From: Nicotiana tabacum
Taxonomy: Eukaryota; Streptophyta; Magnoliopsida; Solanales; Solanaceae
Length of the DNA stretch: 64,000 bases
Assembly: GCF_000715075.1 (NCBI RefSeq)
Contig: NC_134087.1
Location: forward strand, 188,511,276 to 188,575,275
Direction of reading: 5' to 3'
Shown: one piece after another, positions 20,955 through 32,556 of the stretch
Layout of the letters: each line of letters begins with the position of its first letter
Position numbering within the stretch: the stretch's first letter is position 1
Program-made: the position numbers and the translations under genes
The notes under the pieces: generated by a model
Database searches by the model: none
Told to the model about the DNA's origin: nothing
Seen by the model: the letters and a program-made list of their open reading frames with translations, nothing else

Positions 20955-23046
20955 TGTAAGCACGTGATTTTTGCCCTATATGAGAATTACTCCCAAAAAA
21001 TTCAAAAATAAAATAATTTTTCTTGGTGTGCAATTTTTGTGATATTTTGTGTAACTATTTGTATGTTTGTCTATGCATGTTTATTTGATTAATAAAAAAT
21101 ACAAAATATGTCGCATTTTTGCATATAGGATTTAATTCTACAATTGTTAGTAATTAAATTTGTTTACAAAAATTAAAACTTACAAAAATAGGCATCTTTT
21201 GCATTTTTAGCATTTAATGTCCAAATGAACAATTTTATGCTTAATTATTACTTAATTGCGCGTTAATTGTTATTGGAAGTTAATTTGCGCTTTTATAACT
21301 TAATTTATTTCTTAATAATAATTTAAGTACTTTTATAATTTAGTTTTAGAAAAATAAAATAAGAAAAGAGAACAAAAATACAAAGAAAAATCGGATTGGG
21401 CCACTTCTTCAATTTCAAACCACAGGCCCAAATAATTGCCCAACTTTCCCCATGACCCGGTCCGCTCCATTAACCCAACACCCCTTCTTCATTTTTGTCC
21501 AACACAAAACAAAACCAAAAAAATAAAAAATAAAAGGTGAATTATCACTATTAATAGTTTTATTTTTTGTTTTTTTTATATATAAAAAATCCGAAAATAT
21601 TTTATTTTATTTTATTTTTATTTTTTAAAAAAATATATAATAATTTCGGGAATGATTTAAAAAAAATAAGAAAAATGGAAGTATTGAATAAAAAAAATAT
21701 AAAAGTAAAAATAGGTGAAATTCTCTTTTTTTTAAAAAAAAGTAAAAGAATGTAGAAAATTTAAAAAAAATAAAACGTTTTGTGGAAATTTTTAAAAAAT
21801 TTAAAAGTAAAAGAAGGTTGGAATTAAAAAATAAATATAAAGGTATCTGAAAATTTAAAAAATTTAAAGTAATTGAAAGTAGCATTTTTAAAAGAAAAAG
21901 AAAAGATAGTGGTTTGTTTTTTAAAGAAAAGTTAAATAAAGTGAGATTCTCTTTTAAAAAATAAAAAGTGGGATTTTAAATAAGATAAAGTAATTAAAGT
22001 TGGAATTTTAAAAATAAAAGTAAATAATGGTGAGATTTCTTTTTCTAAAAAAATAAAAGCAATTTGTAAGTGGGATTTCTTTTAATTAAAAAAATAATAA
22101 AATATTAAAAAACAAATCTGAAAATTTCGAAAATTTTGCTATAAATAGAAGAGAAAATTTAGGAAGAAGGGTGGAAAAAAAGAGGAAAAACTAAATAGAG
22201 AGAAGAAAAAAAGAGGGGGCGGACTGAGAAGTATACACCATATATACATTCTGGATACACTGAATATACAGGGGCAGAATTCATTTTGGAGAGTTTTGAA
22301 GTTGAAAAAGAATAGTTACTACTTCATTGCCTCGCTTAAGATCTGAAATAGTCATAACCTTCCTGCCTTTTACTTCTTCTCTATACTTGGAGTCGTTTAT
22401 AGTCTCCTGGGTTTTCTGCTATTCCTACTGTACTAGTTTGCGGTGTTGCTGAATCTGCTGTTGCTGTGTTATTACTGCTGCTGATTTCTCCTTCTTTTGT
22501 TCTTGTACTGCTGTTTCCAGGTACACATTTGTACAATCTCGGCTTGAAGCAAAAATGAAATATTAATCAGGCTTTGTTCCTGTTGAATTCCTCCTGTTTA
22601 GATTTGTGGTTGAATATAATTTTCTTTACATTGATTGTAACGCGATTCGGGATATATTTTCACAACGTTGCAATTCCTTGTAGAAAATAATAATAACAAT
22701 TATGAAAGCGGTAAAAAGTTAAAATTTGCACATAAGTTCATATTTGTATAAAATCAGATAATCAAGCCGAATATAACAGTTGAGCGACCGTGCTAGAACC
22801 ACGGAATTTGGGAATGCCTAACACCTTCTCCCGGGTTAACAGAATTCCTTATCCGGATTTATGGTACGCAGACTGTAATATGGAGTCATTCTTTTCCTCG
22901 ATTCAGGATTAAAATTGGTGACTTGGGACACCCTAAAACTCCCAAGTGGCGACTCTGAAATAAACAAAACAATTCCGTTTTGATTGTCCTTTAATTGGAA
23001 AAAACTCCCTTGTACCCTCTCGGGTACGGAAAAAGGAGGTGTGACA
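20955..23046 (+). mobile_element. Solo LTR C (2092 bp), Ogre-like
   Basis: A single LTR with ends TGTAAGCACG and GGTGTGACA, flanked by a 5-bp duplication, and with no internal sequence: the product of recombination between the two LTRs of one element. Its ends are close to those of the E LTRs, but it is half their length. It has a CTATAAATAG box at 22139-22148, an extremely A-rich stretch (21540-22130), the U5 hairpin at 22808-22833 and the U5 primer-like sequence at 22947-22957. It lies opposite to its host A. Confidence 0.9.
22139..22148 (+). promoter_or_regulatory. Possible TATA box in solo LTR C
   Basis: CTATAAATAG followed by an A/G-rich start region is a good plant TATA box match. Confidence 0.45.
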
Positions 23047-23051
23047 GGTGT
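23047..23051. repeat. Target site duplication GGTGT, right copy (solo LTR C)
   Basis: Partner of 20950-20954. Confidence 0.9.
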
Positions 23052-24062
23052 GACCTTAGCAGCTTCTGATCTCCAGCGAGTGGCATACTCGTGAAATGTT
23101 TCCGTGGGCTTCTTCTTTAAGTTCTAAATGCAGAACACATCTGGTGCATTTTCTGTGTTGAACCTGAAAGTATCCATAAAGTCGGATTCCATACTCACCC
23201 AGTTCGACCATTTCTTCGGGTCTTGGCTAATGTCCCAAGATAGAGCATCTCCCTTTAGGCTCCTCAGGAAAAGCTTCATGCGAATCCTTTCGTCTTTCCC
23301 TACTCTGACCAACTTGTCGTAGTATGTTCTCAAGTGGATCAAATATTTCGAACTTAGAAGGTTTGTACCCCTCGGGCAGTTTAACATCGGGTTGTATGCA
23401 AAGATCTTCATAGTTCAACCCTTCAATCCCCTTACTTCCTTCGACACCCGGAATTCGACTAGTCAATTTCTTGAGTTCCGCAGCCAGGTTCCTGATAAGT
23501 GAGTCTTTATCATCAGACTCGAGTGTGCTTGAGATATGTTGGGTGGAGTGTGGAATGGTTTCCACATAGATGGGGGTTTATGGTGGAAATGGTCATTTGT
23601 GGAATTCAGAGGTTCTGGGATAAGCAGTGGAGTATTGCTGGATGTGTGGCATGTATTGCAGTGGTGGTGAGGAGCGGGATGGTTTTGTGGTTTTGGGATG
23701 TTTTGTGGAGGCGTGGGATTATGAGCGTTTGGAAAATTGATATCTGGAGTGGTGAGGGAAAATGACAAGTTTTCCAGATTCCAAACCTGATCGAGTTCCT
23801 CCTGAAATTTCACTAATTTCTGCTCGAGTTGGGACACACTTTCTTTGGAGACCTGAGCACCATGAGTGACCTCTACCCATTCAGTTGAGTTTTCCTTTCT
23901 GGTGTTTTTCAAATCTTCCATCTTTCCTTTGTTCCTGCTTCTGATAGGACTAGGAGGAGGAGTGGGTGGAGGGCCCTTTGATCTTGTGGAATATGATGAC
24001 AATGCCAGTATGCACGAACTAACCTTTGGGGAGGGGAGTAAATAAACAAAAAGTAAAAACAA
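23052..24062 (-). pseudogene. Gag of element A, N-terminal part, frameshifted
   Basis: Minus-strand homology runs from a Pro-rich start (RSKGPPPTPPPSP), through VSQLEQKLVKFQEELDQVW (a short coiled-coil stretch), a His/Pro-rich linker, then VKLPEGYKPSKFEIFD, DALSWDISQDPKKW and TFRFNTENAPDVF, into solo LTR C. The reading frame changes near 23500 and again near 23340, and a stop lies in the YATRWRSE region. It matches the B gag at 33700-34771 throughout. The first ATG at 24062 is in a hydrophobic stretch that looks like leader; MEDLKNTRKENSTE at about 23920 is the likelier protein start. Confidence 0.8.
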
Positions 24063-24335
24063 AAAGGTAACAAGTCAGTGAGGATTATAAGGAAAAATGT
24101 TGCGATATTTAAACACATAGTGCAAGGATGTAAATCGTGCCATAATTTTGGAGCCTCGTTGTGCCCGAGGTAGGCCTAGCGACAAATTATTTTGGAGAAC
24201 TTAGAATGCTAAATGCCTCATTTTATTGATAAAAGTAGACGAATCCCAAAACGACACTAAATAACAAGGAATAAAATGTCACTAGTGGACATTGGCCTGA
24301 TTATATTTTTTAAAGCAAAAAGAAAAGATTCCTAT

Positions 24336-24671
24336 CTATTTAGTCCCCGCAGGACCTTCCTCAGGTTGAATGCTCTCGTTAATCAAATCCTCCAGCTCGC
24401 GTAGGTTCACCAGTAGAAATGCCTTTGCCATGTGTTCTCCTTCGTTTTCTTCAGCGCTCTGGCAGTCGGTGACTCTCTTCCTCACTTTCCCTTCCAATTC
24501 CAACAGACTGTACTCCAGATATTCCAACTTTTTGCTAGGTTTGGCGGCCCTCTCTTTCCAGTCGTTGATTTGGTCATTTAATGGAAGAATCCTCCACCAG
24601 TCCAGCAAGAGTGATGGTGTGCTAACCATACCAAAGCTGGGGAACTCGTGCCTCATGTTTCTGCAAGACAA
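24336..24671 (-). CDS. ORF1-like small protein of element A
   Basis: A 111-codon minus frame between primer site and gag, rich in Lys, Glu and Leu (KERAAKPSKKLEYLEYSLLE), likely helical or coiled coil. B has the same protein in broken form at 35036-35289, so it was once coding. It holds the position of ORF1 in G but I see no clear sequence match with G beyond the coiled-coil character. Function unknown. It may be the C-terminal end of a longer ORF1 whose front has decayed. Confidence 0.5.
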   Translation of the reverse strand: MSCRNMRHEFPSFGMVSTPSLLLDWWRILPLNDQINDWKERAAKPSKKLEYLEYSLLELEGKVRKRVTDCQSAEENEGEHMAKAFLLVNLRELEDLINESIQPEEGPAGTK

Positions 24672-25356
24672 AAGGGTTAGGCCCTTACCCCCACCAGACT
24701 CGACTATTTAATACCAACAATTAGCATAAAGAATTTAGTTCTCCAAATAAATGCACAAAACGTGGTAGTGTCCGTTTGGGTTTTGGGAAAACCCAGTGGA
24801 CTTTGAACAAGACTATCTTAAAGAGATATTATGCGGATAACACAACTGACTTGGCTAGGTTTGACCATGATGCGTGCACAGTTAAATAGAGTAAGGTTTC
24901 TATGGGGTTTTAGACTGGTACCCTTGAGCGGACAACTCAAGAAGGAAAGGCACGGAACCGTCGACTACACCATTGATCGTCTGGTTTTACCATAAATACA
25001 CATTTTTCGGATTTAGGGGGTGATAATATCGTAAGAGCGCAACCACTCATTATAAGTGTTGCTATGGCATTTTGTTTGGCACGAGTAGAATATGTTGTTG
25101 AAAACATGCTTATGCAATAATTAAAACAAGTTGTCACGTATTTGCACGTTTATAAAGTAATAATTAAAATAATTTAAAACCGTAATAAAGGAGTGCAGTA
25201 AAGGAAAGCAGTAAAGAGATAAGGGAAAGAAACAAGAGACAAGTTAGTGTTTGCAGTAGAAGAGGGAATTAAATGCTTAAAGGTATTAAACAAATAAAGC
25301 ACATAAGAAATGTAAAGTCACAGTAATAGCCTGAAATGGTAAAAGCCTAAAAGAAA
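24672..25356 (-). other. Leader of element A
   Basis: No gene. Holds the UUGUCCG hairpin at 24921-24941. Similar to 35290-36049 of B. Confidence 0.6.
24921..24941 (-). ncRNA. Leader hairpin with UUGUCCG loop (A)
   Basis: On the minus strand CTTGAG-TTGTCCG-CTCAAG, six perfect pairs. The loop is the same as in E and G, the stem has compensating changes. Confidence 0.6.
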
Positions 25357-25374
25357 TCCCCAGCAGAGTCGCCA
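25357..25374 (-). promoter_or_regulatory. Primer binding site of element A
   Basis: Minus strand TGGCGACTCTGCTGGGGA, three bases after the LTR end GGGCGCGACA. Identical to the site in E. Confidence 0.85.
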
Positions 25375-26589
25375 CGCTGTCGCGCCCTTTTTCTCGCGAA
25401 ATCGGGTTTATGAAATTTGGGAGGACAACTCATTCCCTCTCGGGAATTAGGTTTGAAGTGAAGAGTCGCCACCTAATGATTTGAGTGCATTAGGACACTA
25501 GGGAAGGTTTGATTTGAACAACTAGAGATTGGGTAAGGGCTTGAAATTATCTCAAGGGGTAGGTGTTAGGCACCCCTCAAGATCCATTAGTGTGGTTCCC
25601 GGCCAAGCTATTATTGTGACTTTAAGTACGAACAACACATATGCAAATAAAGGCTTCAAATAAGAGGGGATTTTCATGTAATGGTTACAAACAAACAAAA
25701 GTAAGAAAAAGGAACTAAAAGAGTTGATTTTCTTAAAAGAAATGGTTTAAAAAGATTTAAAAGAAACAAAGAAAACAAAGGAAAGGGGGTCCTATGTTTA
25801 TTAATAATATGGATCACCCCATACAATATCTGGTAATCACTCCTCAGTGAGGGGCTACACGTGATGTTATTGCGTGGTCATCATATCCATATCTACCCTT
25901 TCCTACCCTGTTAAGGTATTAAAGCGCGGAATGGTCTCGTTTACTTATTGCATGCTATTACCCGCCCCAATCCTATTAGCCCAGAGGCACTTGGGACTAC
26001 TAATCTTAGAGGGAGGAGGTATTGGGCTTATTTGTGGTTTCAAAAGGTAAAATACTAAGGCGACAAACAAAACACATATAGCAAGTTTGGGGAAAGCATA
26101 TAAACAAATAAAAGGGCTCAAACAGACCTCCTTTAAACCAAAAAAAACACATAATATAGCATGACTTGCATGTACTATTTAAGGTCTGATTAAAACTTAA
26201 AGGGTCGAGGCAAATTGATTTATTACATAGTTCAGATAAGAAGCTCGAATCAGGCCTGCCTGCTGGTTGTAGCATATAAAATCTGATTCAGTTTATAAAC
26301 TTTCACCCTATGGCTTGCCTAAGTGTTAGACGAAGACCCTATAGGCATGATATCTACTGATTCCAGAAACAATGAAGTAAACATGAATACAAACTGGTTA
26401 AAGAAAAAAAATCGTTTATTATTAAAGAAAGACGAGTTTTAGCAAAAGAGCACAAGTCATTTATGACTGGTTTAAAACTTATAAGCAAATGGAGCAGTTC
26501 AGATTCAATTAAAGCTCCTATAAGCATGCTTTCTATGTGTTGTCGATTTTGGACACTTTTACAGACATAGCAAGAGTGCAGAAATCCTA

Positions 26590-26950
26590 TAGGCATGGTA
26601 TCTAAATGATGTACTTCGTTTATGCCTATGAACGTGATATCTAGATGCAGTTAGTTATTTAATCCCTATAAATAGGTTTGCCTAGTGACAAATGCATATG
26701 CAAGATTCGGATTTATAGTTAACTATGAGCATGGTATCTATATGAGAGCTGCAGCAATTTAACTATTGGCAGGATATCCATATGAATTCAGAATTTCAGA
26801 AAACTATAGGCAGGATATCTATATGGGTGCAAAATTCCTTATAGGCATAGTATCTATATATGAAAGTGTAGAATTCTTATAGGCAGGATATCTATGTGAT
26901 ATGCAGAGATCAAAAATTCCCTATTAGCAGGATATCTGCCGCTTTTACAT
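26590..26950. repeat. Degenerate tandem repeat in LTR A
   Basis: About seven units of irregular 45-60 bp, each with a core close to TATAGGCAGGATATCTATATG. B has a different array at the matching place. Confidence 0.75.
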
Positions 26951-27854
26951 ACATAGTTATTCCCCCCTTTTTCACTAGCCATCCCCATTACAGTACAGAA
27001 AAAATAAAGTAAGGAAAATACATTAGAAGTTGAAAATTACAACCAAGGAGAGCCTGATTCATACTTCTTGTCTTAAGTATGAAGTAAACCAACTCCAAAG
27101 ATCATGTTTCAAAGCCTTTCTACCACTTGGGTGTGTCAGAGCTCCCTAAGAGTTTCATAAGAACTCCGGTCAGTGCTTACATCCAAATGTATCGCCATAT
27201 TAAGACAAAGTGCAGTGTGGAAGGGCCGGCCCTCAGGTGTCCAAGTTCAGAGGGAACACAAGGTCCAAAGGCAAGGCTCACAAGAGGGGGCAAAACTTAG
27301 AAACTAGGAGAAAGTGCAAGTGTAGAATTCTGAAAGGGAAAAAGGGATGGGAAACAGTACACATAGGGATATAAGGAATGAGGGATTGCGAGAGCACAGA
27401 AGAGCAGGCTGATGGGCATACCCAGCAATGGGATATGCTGGCACACCCTCCAGCCTGTTTAGAGGTTATGACCCCATTGGTTCAAAGCTCAGTTCATGGA
27501 CAACAACTCATATTTCCATGTCCTAAGCCACCGTTTACAAACACATAGGGGTAATGGGATAGGAAGGAAACATTCACACTAGAAACAGGCAGTAGAACAT
27601 AGGCATACTAAGCTAAATGTCAAACTCTACAGAAAACAATAAAGTAGACCTGGATACAAAGATTGTACGTAAACACATTGGGGTGATGTTGAAACTTAAA
27701 TCAGGACATACCAGTTTCGAAGAAATAAGTAGAAAAAGCAGTAGTCTTGTAAAAGCCAAAGTGCAAACAGGAAGACAGAATACTATAAGTGTGAGTTCAG
27801 AAGAGATTGTGAAATTGTGAAGTCTGAAGTGTGTGTTTGTGAAAAGGGTCGTGC

Positions 27855-27862
27855 CTTTTATA
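27855..27862 (-). promoter_or_regulatory. Possible TATA box in LTR A
   Basis: TATAAAAG on the minus strand in a GC-richer setting; the B LTR has TATAAATA at the matching place. Confidence 0.45.
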
Positions 27863-30194
27863 GTGTAGAAAGCAGGCAGAAATAAGGTAAGAAAATAGTT
27901 TGAAAACTGATTGTCAATCAATTACACAAGGCTTCCCTTAATTAAGGGATTCAGATTCAAAACGAGTAAAACCATTTAAGGAAAGGAATTGAATAAACAC
28001 TTTGTGTAAAGCATGCAATTGAGGGCAAATACATAAAGGTTATTTAAGGACAGGGTTTTGACAGTACACGGTTTGTGCAAATAAGGTAAGGGAGTCAATT
28101 AACAGCCTGTAAATCACAAGGTCTGAGATTTGGTATGAATGAACCAAGTCAGAAAAGATGAAGAAGGGTTTTACTTAAGTCGAGTAACACAGGAAATCAG
28201 TAAAAGATGGAAAGAAATCAATCAAGCTATATTCAGAAGGAAGTTTGCACTAATTGCAAATTTGAAAACCAATTAGAGGAAAATTCATCATATATAAGCA
28301 GCATGTGAGCATGAAAGAAGGTTGTCGTGTAAATCAGTAGAAAAAATCTAGTGTAGAAGAGTTTAGCAAAAAGTTCAGCATTGTATGAAAAAAAAGATAT
28401 CCAAACTCAGTTTAGAGACTCAAAGTCAGTCCAAAAGAGTTAAGGGTTCTAAAATAAAACCCTAGTTCCATCAAACCTCGGCAGAACCCCCAAATTCTAG
28501 GGTTTCCACCTTGAATAAAGTACATAGATTATGAGGCAAGTAGTCGAATCGAAACATGTTTAGAGGTTTCAGAAAAGAACTGAAACTTCTAACATGTTTC
28601 TTCCAGTAATAGAACTCATGAATAGCATATAAATACAGTAGAGTGGTTCAAGGAAAACAGAGTAAAGAAACTAATTCGAAACATGATGAGAAAAGTCTGA
28701 TAAGAACAATAGAAGAAAGCATGCTTAAGAAGATCCTTTTAAAAGAAACTTAAACAAAGTTCAATAGAAGAAAAATAGTAAGAACACTTAAGAACACGGT
28801 AGAAGAATACAGTAGGCAAAACATACAAGAACATAGTAGAAGAAAATAGCAGGACATAGTAGAAAAGCATATAAGAACAGAGTATAGAAAGCACATTTGA
28901 AGAACATACAAGAACAAAATATAGAAAGCACAGTAGAAGAACATACATGGTAGAAGGAAAACATAGAATACAGTAGAGGCAAATACACACAAAAGAAAAG
29001 GAAAAGCAAGTCAGAGAAACAATTAAGCATTTTCAGAAAACCCTAAATCGTAAAAGAAAGACTTTGAAAAGTAATTTTCGAAAGAAAAGTTAGGGAGATC
29101 GTTTAAAAACTCAAAAAGAGACAGATACACAACGGATCTAAAGAGATCGGAGAAAACCTCAAAGGGTTAGGGTTTCATAAGAACCCTAGAAATGAGAAAG
29201 GCTTTGAAAAGGTCACCGATCTGAGTCGGAGAGGTCAGAACCAGGCTCAAAACACCATAGTACGCCGGAACAAGGCCGGCGATGACTCTGGAACCTTGAA
29301 TCAGCAGAGGTCTGGGTGCAAACCTTTGAAGCCTGGCCTCGAATCTTCAGGTATCAGGTGTATAAGAGCAAGGGGAGGTGAGTATAGGACCCTCACAGCT
29401 TGGGAAGCCATAGTTTTCGGTGGGTTTCGAGGTGGAAAATACTGATAGGTGGCTAGGGTTAGGGAAGGTTCGAGAGGGTTTGAGAGAGGAGAGGGGTTTC
29501 AGAGGCGGCGGGTGAATGAAAATGATTTTAGGGTTAGGGTGTTTGTGAATTAAAAAAGGAAAGGTAGAATCGTGGCCGTTGATCTTTTTGATCAACTGCC
29601 TGGATAAAAAGGGGAGCCGGGCAGGTTGGATAAATGGGTCAGGGGTCGGGTAATTTAAAATTGCAATTGGGTTTAATTGGGGGGTTGGTTTGGGCTACAA
29701 TTGAAATGAAATAGGGCTAGTATTTAAATAGCTACTTTTCCCCTTTTTGATTTTATTAAAAATAGTAAATGATTTCTGAAAATAAATTAAAGGTACCAAA
29801 CTAATTAATAATGTATAGATATTATATAAAAATATTGGAATCAATTTTGTAATTATAAACGTAATTAAATCTTACAATAGGCTGAAATTGCAATTACATG
29901 CAATTTAGCTTTAAAAATAATAAATAAATTTGTAAAAATGTGTAAAAATTACCTTAACTATATTTTGGTATAAATATGAGAATAAAATAAGTTAATCACC
30001 AAAATGATAATTTGAAGAATAATTATTGGTTTTTGTACTGCTAAAATAGGGCAATAAATTGATTTAAAAAATCTTTAAAAAATTAGGAAAAATACTAAAA
30101 CATTTGGACACACTTATATATGCATATATATATGCTATTTTGAAAGTATTTTGCATTTATAAAAAAATATACATGAAAAAATAGGGTATCAACA

Positions 30195-31031
30195 GACTTG
30201 ATAATAACATCATCTACGTACACCTCTATCTCCTTGTGTATCATATCGTGGAAGATGGTAGTCATGACCCTCATGTAGGTGGCCCCTGCATTCTTTAGGC
30301 CGAACAACATCATCTTGTAATAGTACATTCCCCACATCGTAATGAAAGCCGTTTTCTAAGCATCTTCTTCATCCATCCAGATCTGATGATACCCAGCGAA
30401 ACAATCCACAAATGACTGCAATTCATGCTTGGCGCAATTGTCGATCAGGATGTGTATGTTTGCCAAGGGGAAGTCATCTTTCGGATTGGCCCGGTTGAGA
30501 TCCCGGTAGTCAACACAGACTATGACCTTCCTGTCCTTCTTTGGTACTGGCACAATGTTGGCTAACCATGTTGGGTATTCTACTACCCTGAGAACCTTGG
30601 CTTTGACTTTCTTAGTGACTTCTTCCTTGATTTTCAAACTCATGTCAGGCTTAAACTTTCTGAGCTTTTGCTTTACCGGTGGACATGTTAGATCGGTTGG
30701 CAGTTTGTGAGCCACAATAGATGTACTCAAACCAGTCATGTCATCATACGACCAAGCAAATATGTCTTCATATTCCCTTAGAAATTTTGTGTATTCCTTC
30801 TTTTCTGGTGGCGATAAGTGGACACTGATTCTCATTTCTTTGACGTTCACTGCATTTCCCAGGTTAACAATCTCGGTCTCGTCCAGGTTGGACTTAGGTC
30901 TGTTCTTAAAATTCTCAACTTCTTTAACAACCTCTTCTGGTATTTCATCTTCCTCTAAATCTGTGTCCGTTTGTTGCATTGTCTTGTTGCATGTCACAGT
31001 CATTGCTTCATCAAGATAAGTAATAGTAATG
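30195..31031 (-). pseudogene. Reverse transcriptase, N-terminal part, element B, cut by A
   Basis: Minus strand. After the intron the frame reads KTMQQTDTDLEEDEIPEEV and NRPKSNLDETEIVNLG, then the RT fingers and palm: WLANIVPVPKKDRKVIVCVDYRDLNRANPKDDFPLANI, AKHELQSFVDCFAGYHQIWMDEEDA, a TAG stop at 30357-30355 in place of a Glu codon, then LFGLKNAGATYMRVMTTIF and the catalytic YVDD at 30220-30209. Element A is inserted four codons later, after VIIKS. The rest of pol must be on the far side of A, outside the window. By motifs this is the same RT family as G. Confidence 0.9.
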
Positions 31032-31220
31032 CTGTATAAGTAAAGTAATGAGAGAAAACAATAGTAATAAGTGTTGATTCATAAGAAAAGTCAGAATTCT
31101 TTGATAAATTGCATAATTGTTTTGAACATTGAAGATCTTGTTGCGGGAATTGAAAACATGCGAGAGAAAAAATAACAATCTTTTAGTAAATCAAAATAGT
31201 GCTTATTTTAGCCTTGCTAC
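31032..31220 (-). other. Predicted intron between pro and pol, element B (189 bp)
   Basis: Donor GG|GTAGCA at 31220 and acceptor TTATACAG| ending at 31032, after a T-rich stretch. Removal joins the two frames in phase 2, with the split Gly codon as in G. An intron between protease and RT is known for Ogre elements. Confidence 0.6.
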
Positions 31221-32556
31221 CCCGAGGCTCGTCGGGCCCTGGTTGTCCTGATGGTCTAGTTATTGAGGCGGGCCCCTCTGCTTACGGCTTGTATAGAAGG
31301 GCCTTCCTCCCCCTCCTTCTCGAGAATGACATAGCAGTCCATATCACTATCTTTTAAGAACAAATTCTTCACCGCTGCCAATGCTTCCTCTTCTTCTGGC
31401 CCATAAATAATATCAGCTGGTTGGAAAGTCCGCTCCAAATGTGGTATAGGCTGCTCCAGCGGATAGTAAGGACCATGGTGGTGACCAGCTATTGAATTCC
31501 TCCCAAGTGTACTCATATCCCAGACCGAAAGTGGTGCCATGTCTCTTAAGTTTTATAGGCTTAGCGATTCCTTGGAGATTCTTGTCAAACCCTTTGCCAG
31601 GTTCGTACCTACACCAATTCAGTATACTCTCGATCTTGTTGTCCCACCATTTGTCTTTGTCAACAACATTCACTCGTTCAATGTGATGGTAAGTCTCTCC
31701 TACTAGCTTCTTTCTCCCTTCGATTGACGGAATGGTCTGGCGACTGTATATGGGGTTGCTACCCTCGCCGTGAATGATCACTTCCTAGTGGTTCCATTCA
31801 AACTTTACTGCCTGATGCAGTGTTAATGCTACAACCACAGTGGCATGGATCCATGGTCGTCCCAACAATAGATTGTAAGATGCCGGCACGTCTATCACTT
31901 GGAAATCGACATCCAACCAAGTTGGACCCATTTGCAAACACAGACTAATTTCCCCAATAGTGGACCTCTAGGAACCGTCGAAGTCTTTCACGTTGATGGC
32001 TCTATCCTTTATCTCCTGCAGTCCCTTACCCAACTTCTTGAGCATTACCAGCGGACAAATGTTGAGGTTGGAACCCCCATCAATCAGGATCCTGGTGATA
32101 AAGTAATCCTCGCACTGCACAGTGATGTGCAGTGCTTTGTTGTGCCCCAAATCTTCAGGCGGTAGCTCATCCTCATGAAAAGTAATTTTGTGACTCTCCA
32201 ATACCTGTCCGACCATGTTAGCCATTTCTCTGCCAATAAGGTTGCTTGGCATGTATGCTTCACTTAGCACCCTCAAAAAAGCATTCTTGTGTGCCTCAGA
32301 ATTTTGTAGCAAAGAAGTATGGAGATTTGCGTCGGTGTTTTGTTCAACTGGTCGATGAACGAGTATTATTTGGCCTGTATCTTTCTCCAAAATCGTCTGG
32401 ACCTGTCTCAATGATGGGCGACCGATTGGAGGCCTGCTTGCTTGACTCAGCTAGGTGTTGTGGGTTATAGACCCTACCGGTCCTCGTCATACCCTATGCA
32501 GCAACAGTTTTCTCGAACCTAACCTTGCCTTTCCTCCTTGCCTCAGCTGTATAGTC
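31221..32556 (-). pseudogene. Protease and linker region, element B, frameshifted
   Basis: Minus strand. From right to left: AYMPSNLIGREMANMVGQVL, the retropepsin-type core ILIDGGSNLNICPLVML (near 32090-32040), DFDGS, then in other frames the end of the protease fold (YNLLLGRPW-like), GRKKLVGETYHHIERVN and a G-patch-like YEPGKGFDKNLQGI (near 31605-31570). The frame changes at about 32540, 31960 and 31420. The protease would cut the Gag-Pol precursor. The catalytic motif is DGGS, not the common DTG/DSG; G has the same, so this looks typical of the family. Confidence 0.75.

Larger units (their letters stand above)
25378..30194 (-). mobile_element. Element A 5' LTR (4817 bp)
   Basis: Minus strand from TGTTGATACCC at 30194 to GGGCGCGACA at 25378. 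It belongs with the B LTR, not with those of E, C or G. It holds a TATAAAAG box at 27862-27855, an array of degenerate units with TAGGCAGGATATCTATATG (about 26590-26950), AGTAGAAGAACA-type short repeats (28770-28985), and the U5 hairpin at 25551-25580. GACTT at 30195-30199 is the expected target duplication; the partner is outside the window. Open frames inside are not conserved with B. Confidence 0.85.

Noticed and set aside
28739..29030. Overlapping Leu/Phe/Cys-rich frames in LTR A as membrane proteins
   Set aside because: They come from the AGTAGAAGAACA short repeats read backwards; three frames at once, not conserved in LTR B.
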